Made by a program: the position numbers and the translations under genes
Part shown: positions 45,917-55,225 of the stretch, one piece after another
How positions within the stretch are numbered: the first letter of the stretch is position 1
Layout of the letters: every line of letters starts with the position of its first letter
From: Candidatus Saccharimonadota bacterium
GTDB taxonomy: Bacteria > Patescibacteriota > Saccharimonadia > Saccharimonadales > UBA4665
Direction: 5' to 3'
Assembly: GCA_027365775.1 (NCBI GenBank)
Contig: DAHXLX010000001.1
Span: 1-64,000, forward strand
DNA: 64,000 nt
The notes under the pieces: model-generated
What the model saw: the letters and a program-made list of their open reading frames with translations, nothing else
The model's database searches: none
What the model was told of the DNA's origin: nothing

Positions 45917-45946
45917 TAAGGCTTAGCGTCGCCAGACAAGAGCTGG

Positions 45947-45984
45947 TTAAATACACCCCCGACCATTTAAGGGGGTGTATTTAA
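45947..45984. terminator. Strong bidirectional terminator
   Basis: A perfect 14-base inverted repeat, TTAAATACACCCCC / GGGGGTGTATTTAA, with a 10-base loop lies between two convergent genes. It overlaps the stop codon of the minus-strand gene. Confidence 0.85.
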
Positions 45985-46595
45985 TTCTCCACTAAATATT
46001 TGCGTACAAATTGCAAACTAAACAGGAAAGCAGTTATCGCCAGGCTCAGCACCGTAGCCAGCAGCGTCCAGCCGGCAAGATCGGGACTCCAACTAGGTGA
46101 AACAAAATCGAACTCATAAAGCGAACGGGGAATTTTCTTTAAGCTGACACCGTGACTGGTGACATATTGCTCGATACACGGTACCCGGTTATGACCGGAG
46201 AAGTCGGTCGGATCCTGTTTTTGACAGTATTGTTGCGCAGCCGTATACAATCCGGCGTTGGCATTAAACGCCGCTGAGTCTTCTGCATCATTAAAGCGAT
46301 TATATGTGTACTCAAGCTGGATAGGCGGATAGACCGATCCATTACCGGTATCCAGATTGGTGTTCATGTGTGAGGTAACATAGGCTTGCAGGTTATCCAG
46401 TGCCTGCTGAACGTTGCCGTTGTTTTTATCAGCTTGGAAGACGTCCTGTTTCAATTGTTCCATATGCTGGTTATTGGACCTTAGAGCAAACACGCAAATA
46501 ATGCCTAGCACGACCGTTATAACCAGAAAATAAAACGGTTTAAGATGAGAAAACCAATGCCAGAAATGCTTGAGCCGTTGTTTATACTTAGGCAT
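45981..46595 (-). CDS. Hypothetical two-helix membrane protein (204 aa)
   Basis: Membrane helices lie at about residues 19-37 (FYFLVITVVLGIICVFAL) and 175-195 (GWTLLATVLSLAITAFLFSL). The extracytoplasmic part between them contains a coiled-coil start and two Cys (QQYCQKQD, VPCIEQY). It is unrecognised and divergent from the Mur ligase gene. Confidence 0.6.
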   Translation of the reverse strand: MPKYKQRLKHFWHWFSHLKPFYFLVITVVLGIICVFALRSNNQHMEQLKQDVFQADKNNGNVQQALDNLQAYVTSHMNTNLDTGNGSVYPPIQLEYTYNRFNDAEDSAAFNANAGLYTAAQQYCQKQDPTDFSGHNRVPCIEQYVTSHGVSLKKIPRSLYEFDFVSPSWSPDLAGWTLLATVLSLAITAFLFSLQFVRKYLVEN

Positions 46596-46649
46596 ATTTA
46601 CATTCTAACCCAGGCCTTGCCTATTTCGCCTCCGTGATAGACTGAAATC

Positions 46650-47951
46650 ATGCATATCTACTTTTCCGGCATTGGCGGAGCAGGCATCGGACCGTTAGCC
46701 GAGGTAGCCAGGCAGGCAGGCTACGAGGTGTCCGGTTCCGATAAACAACCCTCAAGTTATATAGGAGCCTTGAAAAAATCAGGCATCAAGGACATCTATA
46801 TTGATCAGAGCTACGAACAAATTGCCGCAGTTCATGCCCGCCATCCGATTGACTGGCTGGTCTACAGCTCGGCGTTGATTTTCGAGCAACCCGATGCTCC
46901 GGAAATCAGATTCGCTCGAGATAAACACATCCGAACGTCCAAAAGAGACGAATTGATTAACGAGCTGGCCGCCAGCAAAGGCCTGTCGCTTATTGCGGTG
47001 GCCGGAACCCACGGTAAAACCACCACTACAGCCATGATTGTCTGGCTCTGCAAACAGTTGGATATCCCGATAAGTTATCTGTTGCCGGCTAAAACCAGTT
47101 TTGGGACTATGGGCACTTTCCTAAACAGCAGCCGCTATTTCGTGATCGAGGCCGATGAGTTTGACCGTAATTTCCTGCACTTCAACCCCTGGCTCAGTGT
47201 TATAACCGGTGTATCGTGGGATCACCACGAGATATTTCCGACCAGAGAAAATTATCAGGCGGCGTTCCTGGACTTTATAAAGCAGAGCCGCAACACTTTG
47301 ATCTGGCAGGATGATGCCGTTTATCTGGGGCTGGACATAACCGGTACCGACACGATCGACGTTTTTGACCCGACCGCAAAGGATATTCAATCAATCCAGC
47401 TTAAAGGCTTCTATAACCGCCTGGACGGCTGGTTGGCTATTCAAGCCGTAGCGCGACTTATTAAAGCCGATGCCAAGCAGCTTATCGGAGCACTGAACTT
47501 GTTTCCCGGTTTGTCCAGGCGGATGGAACAATTATTACCCAACCTATACTCCGATTACGCTCACACGCCGGACAAAATCCGAGGGGTCATGAGCGTGGCC
47601 AAGGAAATGACTCAAGCCACCCATCAGCACATCGTCGTAGTCTATGAACCACTGACCGATCGCCGTCAGCACTATATGATCAATGATTACGGTGATTGTT
47701 TTAAAGAAGCCAGTCAAGTCTACTGGCTGCCCAGCTACCTGGCGAGGGAAGACCCGAACACCCGTATCCTGCCACCGTCAGAGCTGATCGCCCATCTGTC
47801 CGACCCGACGATTGCCCAGCCGGCGGCGCTTGATGAAGGTCTTAAGCGGACGATTGAGGCTCATTTGGACAAAGGTGATATGGTAATCTGTATTGCCGGC
47901 GGTGGCGGCGGCAGTCTTGACGACTGGGTCAGGAGTAACTTTCTTATCTAA
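46650..47951 (+). CDS. murC: Mur ligase family protein (MurC-like)
   Basis: The 433-residue protein begins MHIYFSGIGGAGIGPLAEVA, like the UDP-binding domain of MurC/Mpl. It has the ATP loop AVAGTHGKTTTTAMIVW, the metal-ligand segment VIEADEFDRNFLHF, SWDHHEIFPTRENYQAAF and the C-terminal PLTDRRQHYMINDYGDCF. MurC adds L-Ala to UDP-MurNAc; Mpl recycles tripeptide. MurC is more likely in a cell that makes its own wall, but the two cannot be separated for certain. TAGACT six bases before the ATG suggests a leaderless transcript. Confidence 0.85.
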   Translation: MHIYFSGIGGAGIGPLAEVARQAGYEVSGSDKQPSSYIGALKKSGIKDIYIDQSYEQIAAVHARHPIDWLVYSSALIFEQPDAPEIRFARDKHIRTSKRDELINELAASKGLSLIAVAGTHGKTTTTAMIVWLCKQLDIPISYLLPAKTSFGTMGTFLNSSRYFVIEADEFDRNFLHFNPWLSVITGVSWDHHEIFPTRENYQAAFLDFIKQSRNTLIWQDDAVYLGLDITGTDTIDVFDPTAKDIQSIQLKGFYNRLDGWLAIQAVARLIKADAKQLIGALNLFPGLSRRMEQLLPNLYSDYAHTPDKIRGVMSVAKEMTQATHQHIVVVYEPLTDRRQHYMINDYGDCFKEASQVYWLPSYLAREDPNTRILPPSELIAHLSDPTIAQPAALDEGLKRTIEAHLDKGDMVICIAGGGGGSLDDWVRSNFLI

Positions 47952-49168
47952 GTGTTCGGCCGGTCTAAGTTAGTGCCATAACTGAAATCGGCGGTATCGA
48001 CGAAGGTGTCCTTGTCCCGGATGATCGCCTGCGGCGGCAACTGTTCAGAACGTGTATTGATGCCTTGAACCCGTTTAACGGCCGTACCGATCGCCAGGAA
48101 CTCAATAACACCGCTGCCAACGTTATAGATATAGGTCTTGATGCCCAGAACATCATCGGCGCCGATTTCGGCTGCCTGCTGCTGAACTTTCTTAAGTGAC
48201 TGCTCGCGGGCACCGTAAATAAGTTCGCTTAAAACTTTGACTTCCCCTTTCACCATATTACGAAAGCTGGCCTTGATCCCCCCTGCGAGTCCGAGTGAAT
48301 AGACCGACGTTCCGAGTACCAGTTTAAGCGGTGCGTAACCCATCTTGGTAACATTCCACATTTCCTCGGCGGTTAAGTCGCTGGTAACTACACCACCGAC
48401 TGTCGAGGCAATATTGTTTACGCTTTCGTTATATGAGGCCGTTCCGATCATAACCATTTCCTGGACGCTTCTGGACCCGACCGGCAAAATAGTCGTGCGT
48501 ATGCCAACGACACTGTTGGCGTTATGGCTTTTGGCCTCGTTAATCAGACGCTCGATAGCCAGGTTTCTGGTTGTGTTAAAAATATTGCTGAACTGAGTAA
48601 CCTCGCCGCGCACCATTTCTTTGAATCCACCAATTAGACCGCGGGCAATGCCGATAGAATATGCGACATTACCGAATACAAAATCTAGCGGCAAATAATT
48701 GGCATCGACTTGGCAAAACAGTTCCTGCCCGTCGCTAGATGATGTGAACTGACCGGTTTGATCCGGATTCAACGGGTGGATTGCCGAACCGACCGACAGA
48801 AATTCGACATTACCGGGATGGAATACTAATTCCGAGGTCACGCCGGTCGCTGCCGGAGCGTTGCTTTGGCCGAGCTCCTGCTTGAAGCGCTCCAGACTCA
48901 GACGCCGACCTTCGGCTATCATGTTGGTTAGTTGGCTGATTTCCCCGCCGACTGCGGTACGGATAGTCGATCCGACACCGCCCAAAAAACCAAGTGCAAA
49001 CACGCTGTTACCAACCAGCAGATTGCCCGGACGATAGCCAACCATCTTTACGCAATAAAGCTCATTGCCGGATAATCCGCTGAACACCGGGCCCGGTCCG
49101 TCGATCACACCCTGCGCTTCTCCCGGCTGGATGGTAGGGTCGGGTTGATCTTGATGAAAAAGTGACAT
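47948..49168 (-). CDS. Triple YbjQ-domain protein
   Basis: This 406-residue protein is three tandem YbjQ/DUF74-like domains of about 105-120 residues. Each has a GYRPGNLLVGNSVFALGF-like start, a GEISQLTNMIAEGRRLSLER-like helix and a GVTSELVFHPGNVEFLSVGS-like end (second copy VGIRTTILPVG, third VLGIKTYIYNVG). YbjQ proteins form pentamers and are sometimes annotated heavy-metal-binding, with no proven role. The stop overlaps the end of the convergent Mur ligase gene by four bases. Confidence 0.85.
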   Translation of the reverse strand: MSLFHQDQPDPTIQPGEAQGVIDGPGPVFSGLSGNELYCVKMVGYRPGNLLVGNSVFALGFLGGVGSTIRTAVGGEISQLTNMIAEGRRLSLERFKQELGQSNAPAATGVTSELVFHPGNVEFLSVGSAIHPLNPDQTGQFTSSSDGQELFCQVDANYLPLDFVFGNVAYSIGIARGLIGGFKEMVRGEVTQFSNIFNTTRNLAIERLINEAKSHNANSVVGIRTTILPVGSRSVQEMVMIGTASYNESVNNIASTVGGVVTSDLTAEEMWNVTKMGYAPLKLVLGTSVYSLGLAGGIKASFRNMVKGEVKVLSELIYGAREQSLKKVQQQAAEIGADDVLGIKTYIYNVGSGVIEFLAIGTAVKRVQGINTRSEQLPPQAIIRDKDTFVDTADFSYGTNLDRPNT

Positions 49169-49243
49169 ATTTTTTCTCCTTATTTTTGTATTTGCAACAG
49201 TTATCTGAATTGTAACGTTATACTGGCATTTTGGACAAGACCT

Positions 49244-49816
49244 TCACCTGTCGTCGATTACCACGCCGCCTTGCCTGAGCACTTCTATGGCATCATCAAC
49301 GACACGGATCACGGTACTCGGTGCTCGTCCCGCAAGATTACCAGCGTCAAAATAGGCATCGACCCGGTTGCCGAAATAATCGTAGGCCTGCTGGATCGTT
49401 TCAGCCGGTTTTTCCCCGGGAAGATTGGCACTGGAAGACATTAATGGTCCGCTCGATCTTAAAATCGATAGTACGAACTGATTATCCGGTATCCTAACCG
49501 CTAGGTCTGGCAAGCCTTGGGTTAAATAAAACAGTGCAGGGTTTCCTGCCGGTATAACAACACTGACCGCACCCGGCCAGAATTGCTCAACCGCCCTAAG
49601 ATAACGTCGCTTTAAACCAAGCTGCACCAGCTGATCGATATTGGCCGCCAAAAGCGTACCCGGTTTAGCCCGACGGTTTTTGAGTGAATAAAGCCGGTTG
49701 ACGGCATCATTGTCCACGGCGCGAGCCACCAATCCATAAACCGTATCCGTGCCGATGACAATAACGCTACCCGGCCGGCTCAATGCCGACACTATCTGCT
49801 CAACCACCGCCTTCAT
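49244..49816 (-). CDS. tsaC: Threonylcarbamoyl-AMP synthase (Sua5/YrdC)
   Basis: The 190-residue protein has VIVIGTDTVYGLVARA, LYSLKNRRAKPGTLL, FWPGAVSVVIPA, DLAVRIPDN and PLMSSSANLPGEKPA, all YrdC signatures for ATP, threonine and bicarbonate binding. It makes the threonylcarbamoyl adenylate used for t6A37 in ANN-decoding tRNAs, including the Met and Ile2 tRNAs in this window. Confidence 0.93.
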   Translation of the reverse strand: MKAVVEQIVSALSRPGSVIVIGTDTVYGLVARAVDNDAVNRLYSLKNRRAKPGTLLAANIDQLVQLGLKRRYLRAVEQFWPGAVSVVIPAGNPALFYLTQGLPDLAVRIPDNQFVLSILRSSGPLMSSSANLPGEKPAETIQQAYDYFGNRVDAYFDAGNLAGRAPSTVIRVVDDAIEVLRQGGVVIDDR

Positions 49817-49825
49817 CGATTGAAT

Positions 49826-50131
49826 CTATTTAGCGTTAAAATAGGCATAAACCACTAAAGCCGCCAATACCAAAGTGAATACGACCGCACCGACAATCGC
49901 CGGCATGACACTGTTTTCTTTCGGCGCTTTAACCGGTTTTACCGGCTCGGGTTGTTGATCTGGCTTATCCGCTTTGACTGTAGAAGTCTCTTCGAGCACC
50001 GGCTCCGGCTTGGTAGGAGGCTTAGTGTTATCAACTGGGGGAGCGGCTGGTTGTGGCTCGGGTTGCGGCGCGGGCGGTATTGCTACCGGTACCGTGGCTT
50101 GGTTGTCAGGCTGATTATCTGTTTCGTCCAT
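49826..50131 (-). CDS. Proline-rich tail-anchored protein (101 aa)
   Basis: About 75 residues rich in Pro, Glu, Lys and Gln are followed by one C-terminal helix (AIVGAVVFTLVLAALVVYAY). This tail-anchored layout recurs in the next gene. No domain is recognised; it may be a structural or scaffold protein at the membrane. Confidence 0.55.
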   Translation of the reverse strand: MDETDNQPDNQATVPVAIPPAPQPEPQPAAPPVDNTKPPTKPEPVLEETSTVKADKPDQQPEPVKPVKAPKENSVMPAIVGAVVFTLVLAALVVYAYFNAK

Positions 50132-50157
50132 GATTCTCCTCGATTTATTATACTTAA

Positions 50158-50790
50158 TTAAAGGTGTGAGCTAATTGAGCTCCAGTGAAAATGACGGAAT
50201 GGATTGTGGATCGACGGATCAAGCAGATATACCGCCAAGGCAATGGCAATAAGACAGAGTATGACGATCAATGTCCAGAATACAGGATGACCATGACTTT
50301 TACCGGCAGAAGCAATCGGTCGTTGATTAGCCAGCTTGTAGTCCTCAACTTGAAGCACGGTATCGCCTTCATGGGCGACAATATCGTCAATCGCTTGAGC
50401 GATATTGGGGTCATCAAAATTATCTGGCGACGGATTCGTCGGCTCCGGCACATTATCCTCGTTGGTAGGATCATCCTCGGTAGCCACGCTGTCGGGAAGC
50501 GGGATCGGTTCAGCTTTAGGTTTAGCAATTATATCATTTACAATTTTCGGCTTGGCTTTAGTCTTGGTTAACAGCGGCGCTCCCTTGGTATCGGCGAATA
50601 TGTCCAACGGCGGCAGATTTGGTACGCGGCTTATTTTAGGTACGTCATCGTCAGTCGCTTCACTGGGCTCAACCGGCGACTCAACAGCTTTCACCGCCGG
50701 CAAATCCGGATCCATCATTTCATCAACTTTGGCAACCAGACCGGGGTCTTCGCCGCTGTCACTATCATCTTTAACGGTAACTTTAACCAT
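50158..50790 (-). CDS. Acidic tail-anchored protein (210 aa)
   Basis: A long, acidic, low-complexity cytoplasmic region (DSDSGEDPGLVAKVDEMMDP) precedes a C-terminal helix (WTLIVILCLIAIALAVYLLD) and a short basic His-containing tail. It resembles its neighbour 49826-50131 in layout. Function unknown. Confidence 0.55.
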   Translation of the reverse strand: MVKVTVKDDSDSGEDPGLVAKVDEMMDPDLPAVKAVESPVEPSEATDDDVPKISRVPNLPPLDIFADTKGAPLLTKTKAKPKIVNDIIAKPKAEPIPLPDSVATEDDPTNEDNVPEPTNPSPDNFDDPNIAQAIDDIVAHEGDTVLQVEDYKLANQRPIASAGKSHGHPVFWTLIVILCLIAIALAVYLLDPSIHNPFRHFHWSSISSHL

Positions 50791-50836
50791 AATTCAAGTA
50801 ATGACCTTATGGTTATTATCCTGCTCAGCTGCCGGT

Positions 50837-51673
50837 TTAGTCAAAGGAAAATGATTTGACCATGGTAAGTATCGGTCCGGAAAAATCCGAAATGCGCCAG
50901 CCTGCAGCCGCGACAGTCAGGGACTGCCGAGTCTGCAGCGGACAGGCCGACGAGGCGCAAGCATAGAAATTAAAGTATATTAACGGATTGATGCTGGTTA
51001 CATTGCTGGCCGGGATATCCTGGTCTTTCTGATAGCCATAGTTGCCGGTTACATATATACCGTCAAGCCCGCCCTTGGTATTGGTTGACGGATACTGCAC
51101 GAAACTCAGATAAGTGGCGGCCGCCTGAGAGGTTGACGGGTTCGAGTAATTTACTTTCTGCGATAACAATACTGCCACCGAGGTGGTGGTAAAGCCTGCC
51201 GGCAGACTGCCCTGCTTGAGGATGTTCATCGAAATCTGACCGAGCTGAGGCTGCCCGTCGGCCGCCGTTAGTGTCATAACCGGAGAGGTAACACTGACAC
51301 CAGCACTACCGCTATCGACAACTTTCCAGCTGGTCGGATAATTAAAACTCATGCCGAAAGTAGAAGTCGAATATGGAGTAGTGGGAATAGACGGCGCCGG
51401 CGGTGTTTGTTTAGCCGGCGGACTGGTGGATGCTACCGGCTTGGGGTTGGTATGGGCGGACGGTTTGGCTTTGTTGCCTAAGTAAACCGCGGCTGTGACA
51501 AAAGCCACGCCAATTACCAAGACCACAATTAGCCAGACCCACCATATTGAACTTTTAGCCCTTGACTTACCGGCATACTGCGGCGGTGGTGGAGGCGGCA
51601 AATCAGACAAGTTATCATCGGTCAAACGAACATCCTGATTGGCAAATGTGCGTTTGTACCTTGAAGGATCCAT
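50837..51673 (-). CDS. Membrane-anchored PsbP-like domain protein
   Basis: The 278-residue protein has a Pro-rich cytoplasmic N-terminus, one helix at about 43-65 (WWVWLIVVLVIGVAFVTAAV) and an extracytoplasmic domain beginning STSTFGMSFNYPTSWKVVD, the usual start of PsbP-like domains. Two Cys (CASSACPLQ) lie near the C-terminus. The PsbP-like fold is widespread in surface lipoproteins and gives no specific function. Confidence 0.6.
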   Translation of the reverse strand: MDPSRYKRTFANQDVRLTDDNLSDLPPPPPPQYAGKSRAKSSIWWVWLIVVLVIGVAFVTAAVYLGNKAKPSAHTNPKPVASTSPPAKQTPPAPSIPTTPYSTSTFGMSFNYPTSWKVVDSGSAGVSVTSPVMTLTAADGQPQLGQISMNILKQGSLPAGFTTTSVAVLLSQKVNYSNPSTSQAAATYLSFVQYPSTNTKGGLDGIYVTGNYGYQKDQDIPASNVTSINPLIYFNFYACASSACPLQTRQSLTVAAAGWRISDFSGPILTMVKSFSFD

Positions 51674-51714
51674 AACTCTATTTTAAACCCGTGCGCCTGA
51701 CAAATTACTAAAAT

Positions 51715-53022
51715 CTATGGCCATAGCCGGTTAATGTCCCGTGGAAACAGTACCGCTTCTTTAATATTGCCCAGCCCGATCATTTTCTCGACCAGTCGAT
51801 CGATACCGAAGCCGCAACCGCCATGCGGCGGCAGGCCATGCTTGAACGCCTGAAGGTAAAACCGGAAGCTTTCGTCTTTGTCTGGGTCGATGCCGGCAGC
51901 CTTTATCTGACTGATCAAATTTTCGTAGCGATGCTCGCGCTGGGGCACAGTCGCCAGTTCCAGTCCGCGGAACAATAAATCGGCACTTAGCGCCGCATCG
52001 TCATTTTTGGCCATATGGTAGAACTTCATTTTAGCATTGGGCAGATCGGTGGCGAAAACCGCCTCGCAGCCATCATGGTCTTTGGCGTACTCGCAAATCC
52101 AACGCTCTTCATCCGGCGTCAAATCGATTTCTGCTGACATATCCAACTTATTAGCTTCCTGGTACATCTGGTGAATCTGTTTCATTGAATAGCGCGGAAA
52201 TTCGGGCTTCAGTACCGGCTCAGGTGCCTTCAGATCGCCTAGTTCATGACCGAATTGCTCCCAGGCCTTGGTGACCACGAAAAACAACAAATCCTGAACC
52301 ATATTTAACACTTCACCATGGTCGCGGATAAAGCCCATTTCGATGTCCAACATCGTTACTTCTGATAGATGGCGAGTGGTGGCGCTCGGTTCAGCCCTAA
52401 ATGCCGGCCCGATTTCGAATACTCGCTCAAATACGCCGACCATCACCTGTTTATATAATTGCGGGCTTTGCGCCAGACTGGCCGGTTTACCGAAATAATC
52501 GAGCTTAAACACTTCCGCACCGCCCTCGGCGGCATTGGCAACCAGTTTCGGCGTCTGGATCTCGACGAAATCATGTTCGTACAAAAACTGCCTGATCAAT
52601 CTGAGCAATCCGGAACGGATATAGAAAATCTTGGCCTCGTTAAGGTTCCGAAGCCCGATGGCACGGTGCTCGAACAGGGTGTCGAGATTTTCCGGTTTAT
52701 GACTTAGGGGTTTATCGATTTCAATTGGCGGCTCCTGTGTCACCGGCACACTGATCTCAAGCTTGACTTCGTGCAACTCCACCCCGCCCGGGGCCCGTGG
52801 CTCCTCGGCTACGAAGCCATCAATCGTCATTACCGTACCAATTTGCATGCCCTTAAGCTTATCAACTTCTTCCTTGTCCTTGATCACCGCCTGGACGATG
52901 CCTTTTCGATCGCGGAGGTTGATAAATGTCAGCCCGCCCAGCAGACGCTTTTTATGCAACCATCCTTCCAGGTGAACGGTTTGGTTTAAATGTTGTTTCA
53001 GTTCGTTACTGAGTACTCTCAT
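51715..53022 (-). CDS. aspS: Aspartyl-tRNA synthetase, archaeal type
   Basis: The 435-residue enzyme has an OB-fold anticodon domain (VHLEGWLHKKRLLGGLTFIN), a class II core with motif 1 (DFVEIQTPKLVANAAEGGAE), motif 2 (RVFEIGPAFRAEPSATTRHL) and motif 3 (GCGFGIDRLVEKMIG). The compact layout without the bacterial insertion domain is the archaeal type, which is often non-discriminating and can make Asp-tRNA-Asn for a GatCAB pathway. The start overlaps the end of the CBS-domain gene by 17 bases. Confidence 0.93.
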   Translation of the reverse strand: MRVLSNELKQHLNQTVHLEGWLHKKRLLGGLTFINLRDRKGIVQAVIKDKEEVDKLKGMQIGTVMTIDGFVAEEPRAPGGVELHEVKLEISVPVTQEPPIEIDKPLSHKPENLDTLFEHRAIGLRNLNEAKIFYIRSGLLRLIRQFLYEHDFVEIQTPKLVANAAEGGAEVFKLDYFGKPASLAQSPQLYKQVMVGVFERVFEIGPAFRAEPSATTRHLSEVTMLDIEMGFIRDHGEVLNMVQDLLFFVVTKAWEQFGHELGDLKAPEPVLKPEFPRYSMKQIHQMYQEANKLDMSAEIDLTPDEERWICEYAKDHDGCEAVFATDLPNAKMKFYHMAKNDDAALSADLLFRGLELATVPQREHRYENLISQIKAAGIDPDKDESFRFYLQAFKHGLPPHGGCGFGIDRLVEKMIGLGNIKEAVLFPRDINRLWP

Positions 53023-54025
53023 TGTCTTCTCCTGATTGTAAATCTAATCTATTCACTGCCTGGCGTTTAGCGGCTGTCGTGTCGTCGTCATTATGTCTGA
53101 CCACCGGAGTCAGTAACGATCCAAGCGCATCCTTAAGCGTCAAGACGCCGACAATTTCCTCCTCACGGTTAACGACAATGATCAGCGGTAGTCCGCTTAA
53201 GGCGAACATCGCCAACGCACTTTCGATCGTTTCGTTTTTATTAATGCGCCGTATCATGGTATGCATGTGATCGACAATCTTGCCCTCGCTTTTCAAGCCA
53301 ACGTCGTCCTTATTCAGAATCCCGACGATAGTCTTGGTCGATCCAGCTTTCATTACCGGGAAAGAAGCTTGCCTTGACCGGTGCAACTCGTCGAGCAGTT
53401 TAGGGCCGATATTGTCTTCGCTGGACAACTTAAAAACGTCGTCCCAATCGGTCAGGTAATCGGATACTTTTGCCGATTCGAAGGCCAGTATCCGTTTCAA
53501 CCGGCCGATTTGCCGGGCGCTGATCCGGTTATCCGCTTGTGCCTCTTGTCTGAGCAACATTCTATGTAAGTCATCATTTTCATATATACCGGTATGTTCG
53601 TCACGGTAATAGTGGTCGAGCTTAGCCAAATAATTGATCACCGGATAAGTCCAGCGTAAAACCAGTTCAAGCGGCGCCACTGTTAACCTTGCTAAATCGC
53701 GATTGAATTTGGAGAAACCGGCATTCGGCAGCCAGGAGAAAACCAGCCAAAGTAGAATTGCCACCAGGATGATACCAAACCAAACCGGAGCGATCCGGGC
53801 AAAAAGTACCAACGATGCCGCCGTGAATACGGCCAGGAGCAGCCATAACAGCAGCCGGAAGGCCGATCCGTAGGCGACTAACGGGTAAATACGTTTGGCG
53901 TAGACATCATTTGCGGCGGCCCGGCGTTTCAATTCGAAAATCGGCACACTAAAGTATGCTTTTCTCAGCATCAAGACCACTAACGCCAGTACCAGACAAA
54001 TCACGGCAATAATGAAATCAGTCAT
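53006..54025 (-). CDS. CNNM-like membrane protein with CBS domains
   Basis: The 339-residue protein has membrane helices at about 3-21, 55-78 and 82-100, a basic cytoplasmic linker and a pair of CBS domains (about 190-310; FPVMKAGSTKTIVGILNKDD, GLPLIIVVNREEEIVGVLTL). The layout is a reduced form of the CorC/HlyC or CNNM family, often linked to divalent cations. No CorC_HlyC C-terminal domain is seen. Confidence 0.75.
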   Translation of the reverse strand: MTDFIIAVICLVLALVVLMLRKAYFSVPIFELKRRAAANDVYAKRIYPLVAYGSAFRLLLWLLLAVFTAASLVLFARIAPVWFGIILVAILLWLVFSWLPNAGFSKFNRDLARLTVAPLELVLRWTYPVINYLAKLDHYYRDEHTGIYENDDLHRMLLRQEAQADNRISARQIGRLKRILAFESAKVSDYLTDWDDVFKLSSEDNIGPKLLDELHRSRQASFPVMKAGSTKTIVGILNKDDVGLKSEGKIVDHMHTMIRRINKNETIESALAMFALSGLPLIIVVNREEEIVGVLTLKDALGSLLTPVVRHNDDDTTAAKRQAVNRLDLQSGEDNESTQ

Positions 54026-54101
54026 TTTATAAATCTTATCATCTTTAGTTTATGATTGTTTTGCTATACTTATAATTAATTAGCTTATTTATAGGAGATA
54101 T

Positions 54102-54785
54102 ATGACTAAAACCTTCTGGGGCGTACTGGCAGCTATCGTTATTGTCTTTGGCGCCATCTTTTTTGTCACCCATCATAACAGTCCGAGTGCAGCCGGTAGT
54201 ACCGCTTCGCAACCGACCCAACACATCGAGGGTGGTGGTTCCTCCGGAGTCAAACTGGTCGAGTACGGTGATTACGAATGTCCTTATTGCGAGGAGTATT
54301 ACCCGATCGTCAAACAAGTCGTAAGCGACGAATTTACCAAAATCACTTTCCAGTTCCGCAATTTCCCGTTAACATCGATCCACCCGAACGCCTTTGCCGG
54401 CGCCAGGGCGGCAGAAGCCGCCGGATTAATGGGCAAATTCTGGCAAATGCATGATACGCTTTACAATTCAAGCAACTGGAGCCAATGGAGCACCTCATCC
54501 AATCCGGTACCATACTTCAACCAGTACGCGAAACAGTTGGGATTAAACCTGGCAACCTTCGAGAAAGATTACGCGTCCAGCCAGGTCGATAATCTGATAA
54601 CGGCAGATATGAACGCGGGCAACAAACTTAACATTCAGGGTACGCCGACCTTCTTCCTGGATGGTAAACAAATTAGTGTCGCCCCATCGGTCAGCGCGTT
54701 TGAAAAACTGATCAACCAGGCGATCGCCAACAAGGGTAAAGTTACCAAAACTTCAAGCGGCGCCACCGCTCAGACTAAGAAGTAA
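54102..54785 (+). CDS. DsbA-family thiol-disulfide oxidoreductase
   Basis: The 227-residue protein has an N-terminal membrane anchor (about 5-23) and a thioredoxin fold with active site CPYC (VEYGDYECPYCEEYYPIVKQ). It also shows FQFRNFPLTSIHPNAF and the cis-Pro loop IQGTPTFFLDGK. It acts outside the membrane, likely introducing disulfides into exported proteins such as the Cys-containing pilin. AGGAG lies 6 bases before the ATG. No DsbB or VKOR partner was seen in the window. Confidence 0.93.
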   Translation: MTKTFWGVLAAIVIVFGAIFFVTHHNSPSAAGSTASQPTQHIEGGGSSGVKLVEYGDYECPYCEEYYPIVKQVVSDEFTKITFQFRNFPLTSIHPNAFAGARAAEAAGLMGKFWQMHDTLYNSSNWSQWSTSSNPVPYFNQYAKQLGLNLATFEKDYASSQVDNLITADMNAGNKLNIQGTPTFFLDGKQISVAPSVSAFEKLINQAIANKGKVTKTSSGATAQTKK

Positions 54786-55225
54786 GTTTTAGTAATAGAT
54801 AAACTGTTGCCAGCTGGGACGGCGGACTCGCACTAATACCGTCTGCTCTTCGGTGCCAGCGTTTTTTATGATGATTGACATTTTAAAAGGTTCCTTCCTT
54901 GGCCCTTCTTAGCCGCAAAGGTAAAGCCTTATAACCTTTGAGCTATTAATGATGTAAATTATTTTTGTTTTGTTTTTGTCTTTGATCTGAACCCCGAGAG
55001 GATTCATTAAAGAATGAGCAAATTGTAACGGTGGCGAAACCACTTTGTCAAGGAGTTAATTTAGGTGTTCAAGCTCCGCCTATGGGTTCAATCGGTTAAC
55101 CCTGTAAAGCCAATGTCAAAAGTTTTTAATTTAGGGCTGAACAATTTTTTTCCAGTTAGCCGACAGAGTTGTATATCTAAGCTTAAGCTGTATAATAATT
55201 GATATAACAACCTAAAAATAAACAT
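54786..55225. other. Intergenic region, no gene recognised
   Basis: These 440 bases hold a GCCAGC...GCTGG-like partial inverted repeat followed by a six-T run near 54867-54872, which may terminate the DsbA-like gene. A small GGTGG-CGAA-ACCAC-type hairpin lies near 55031-55044. No known RNA class was recognised. Confidence 0.4.
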
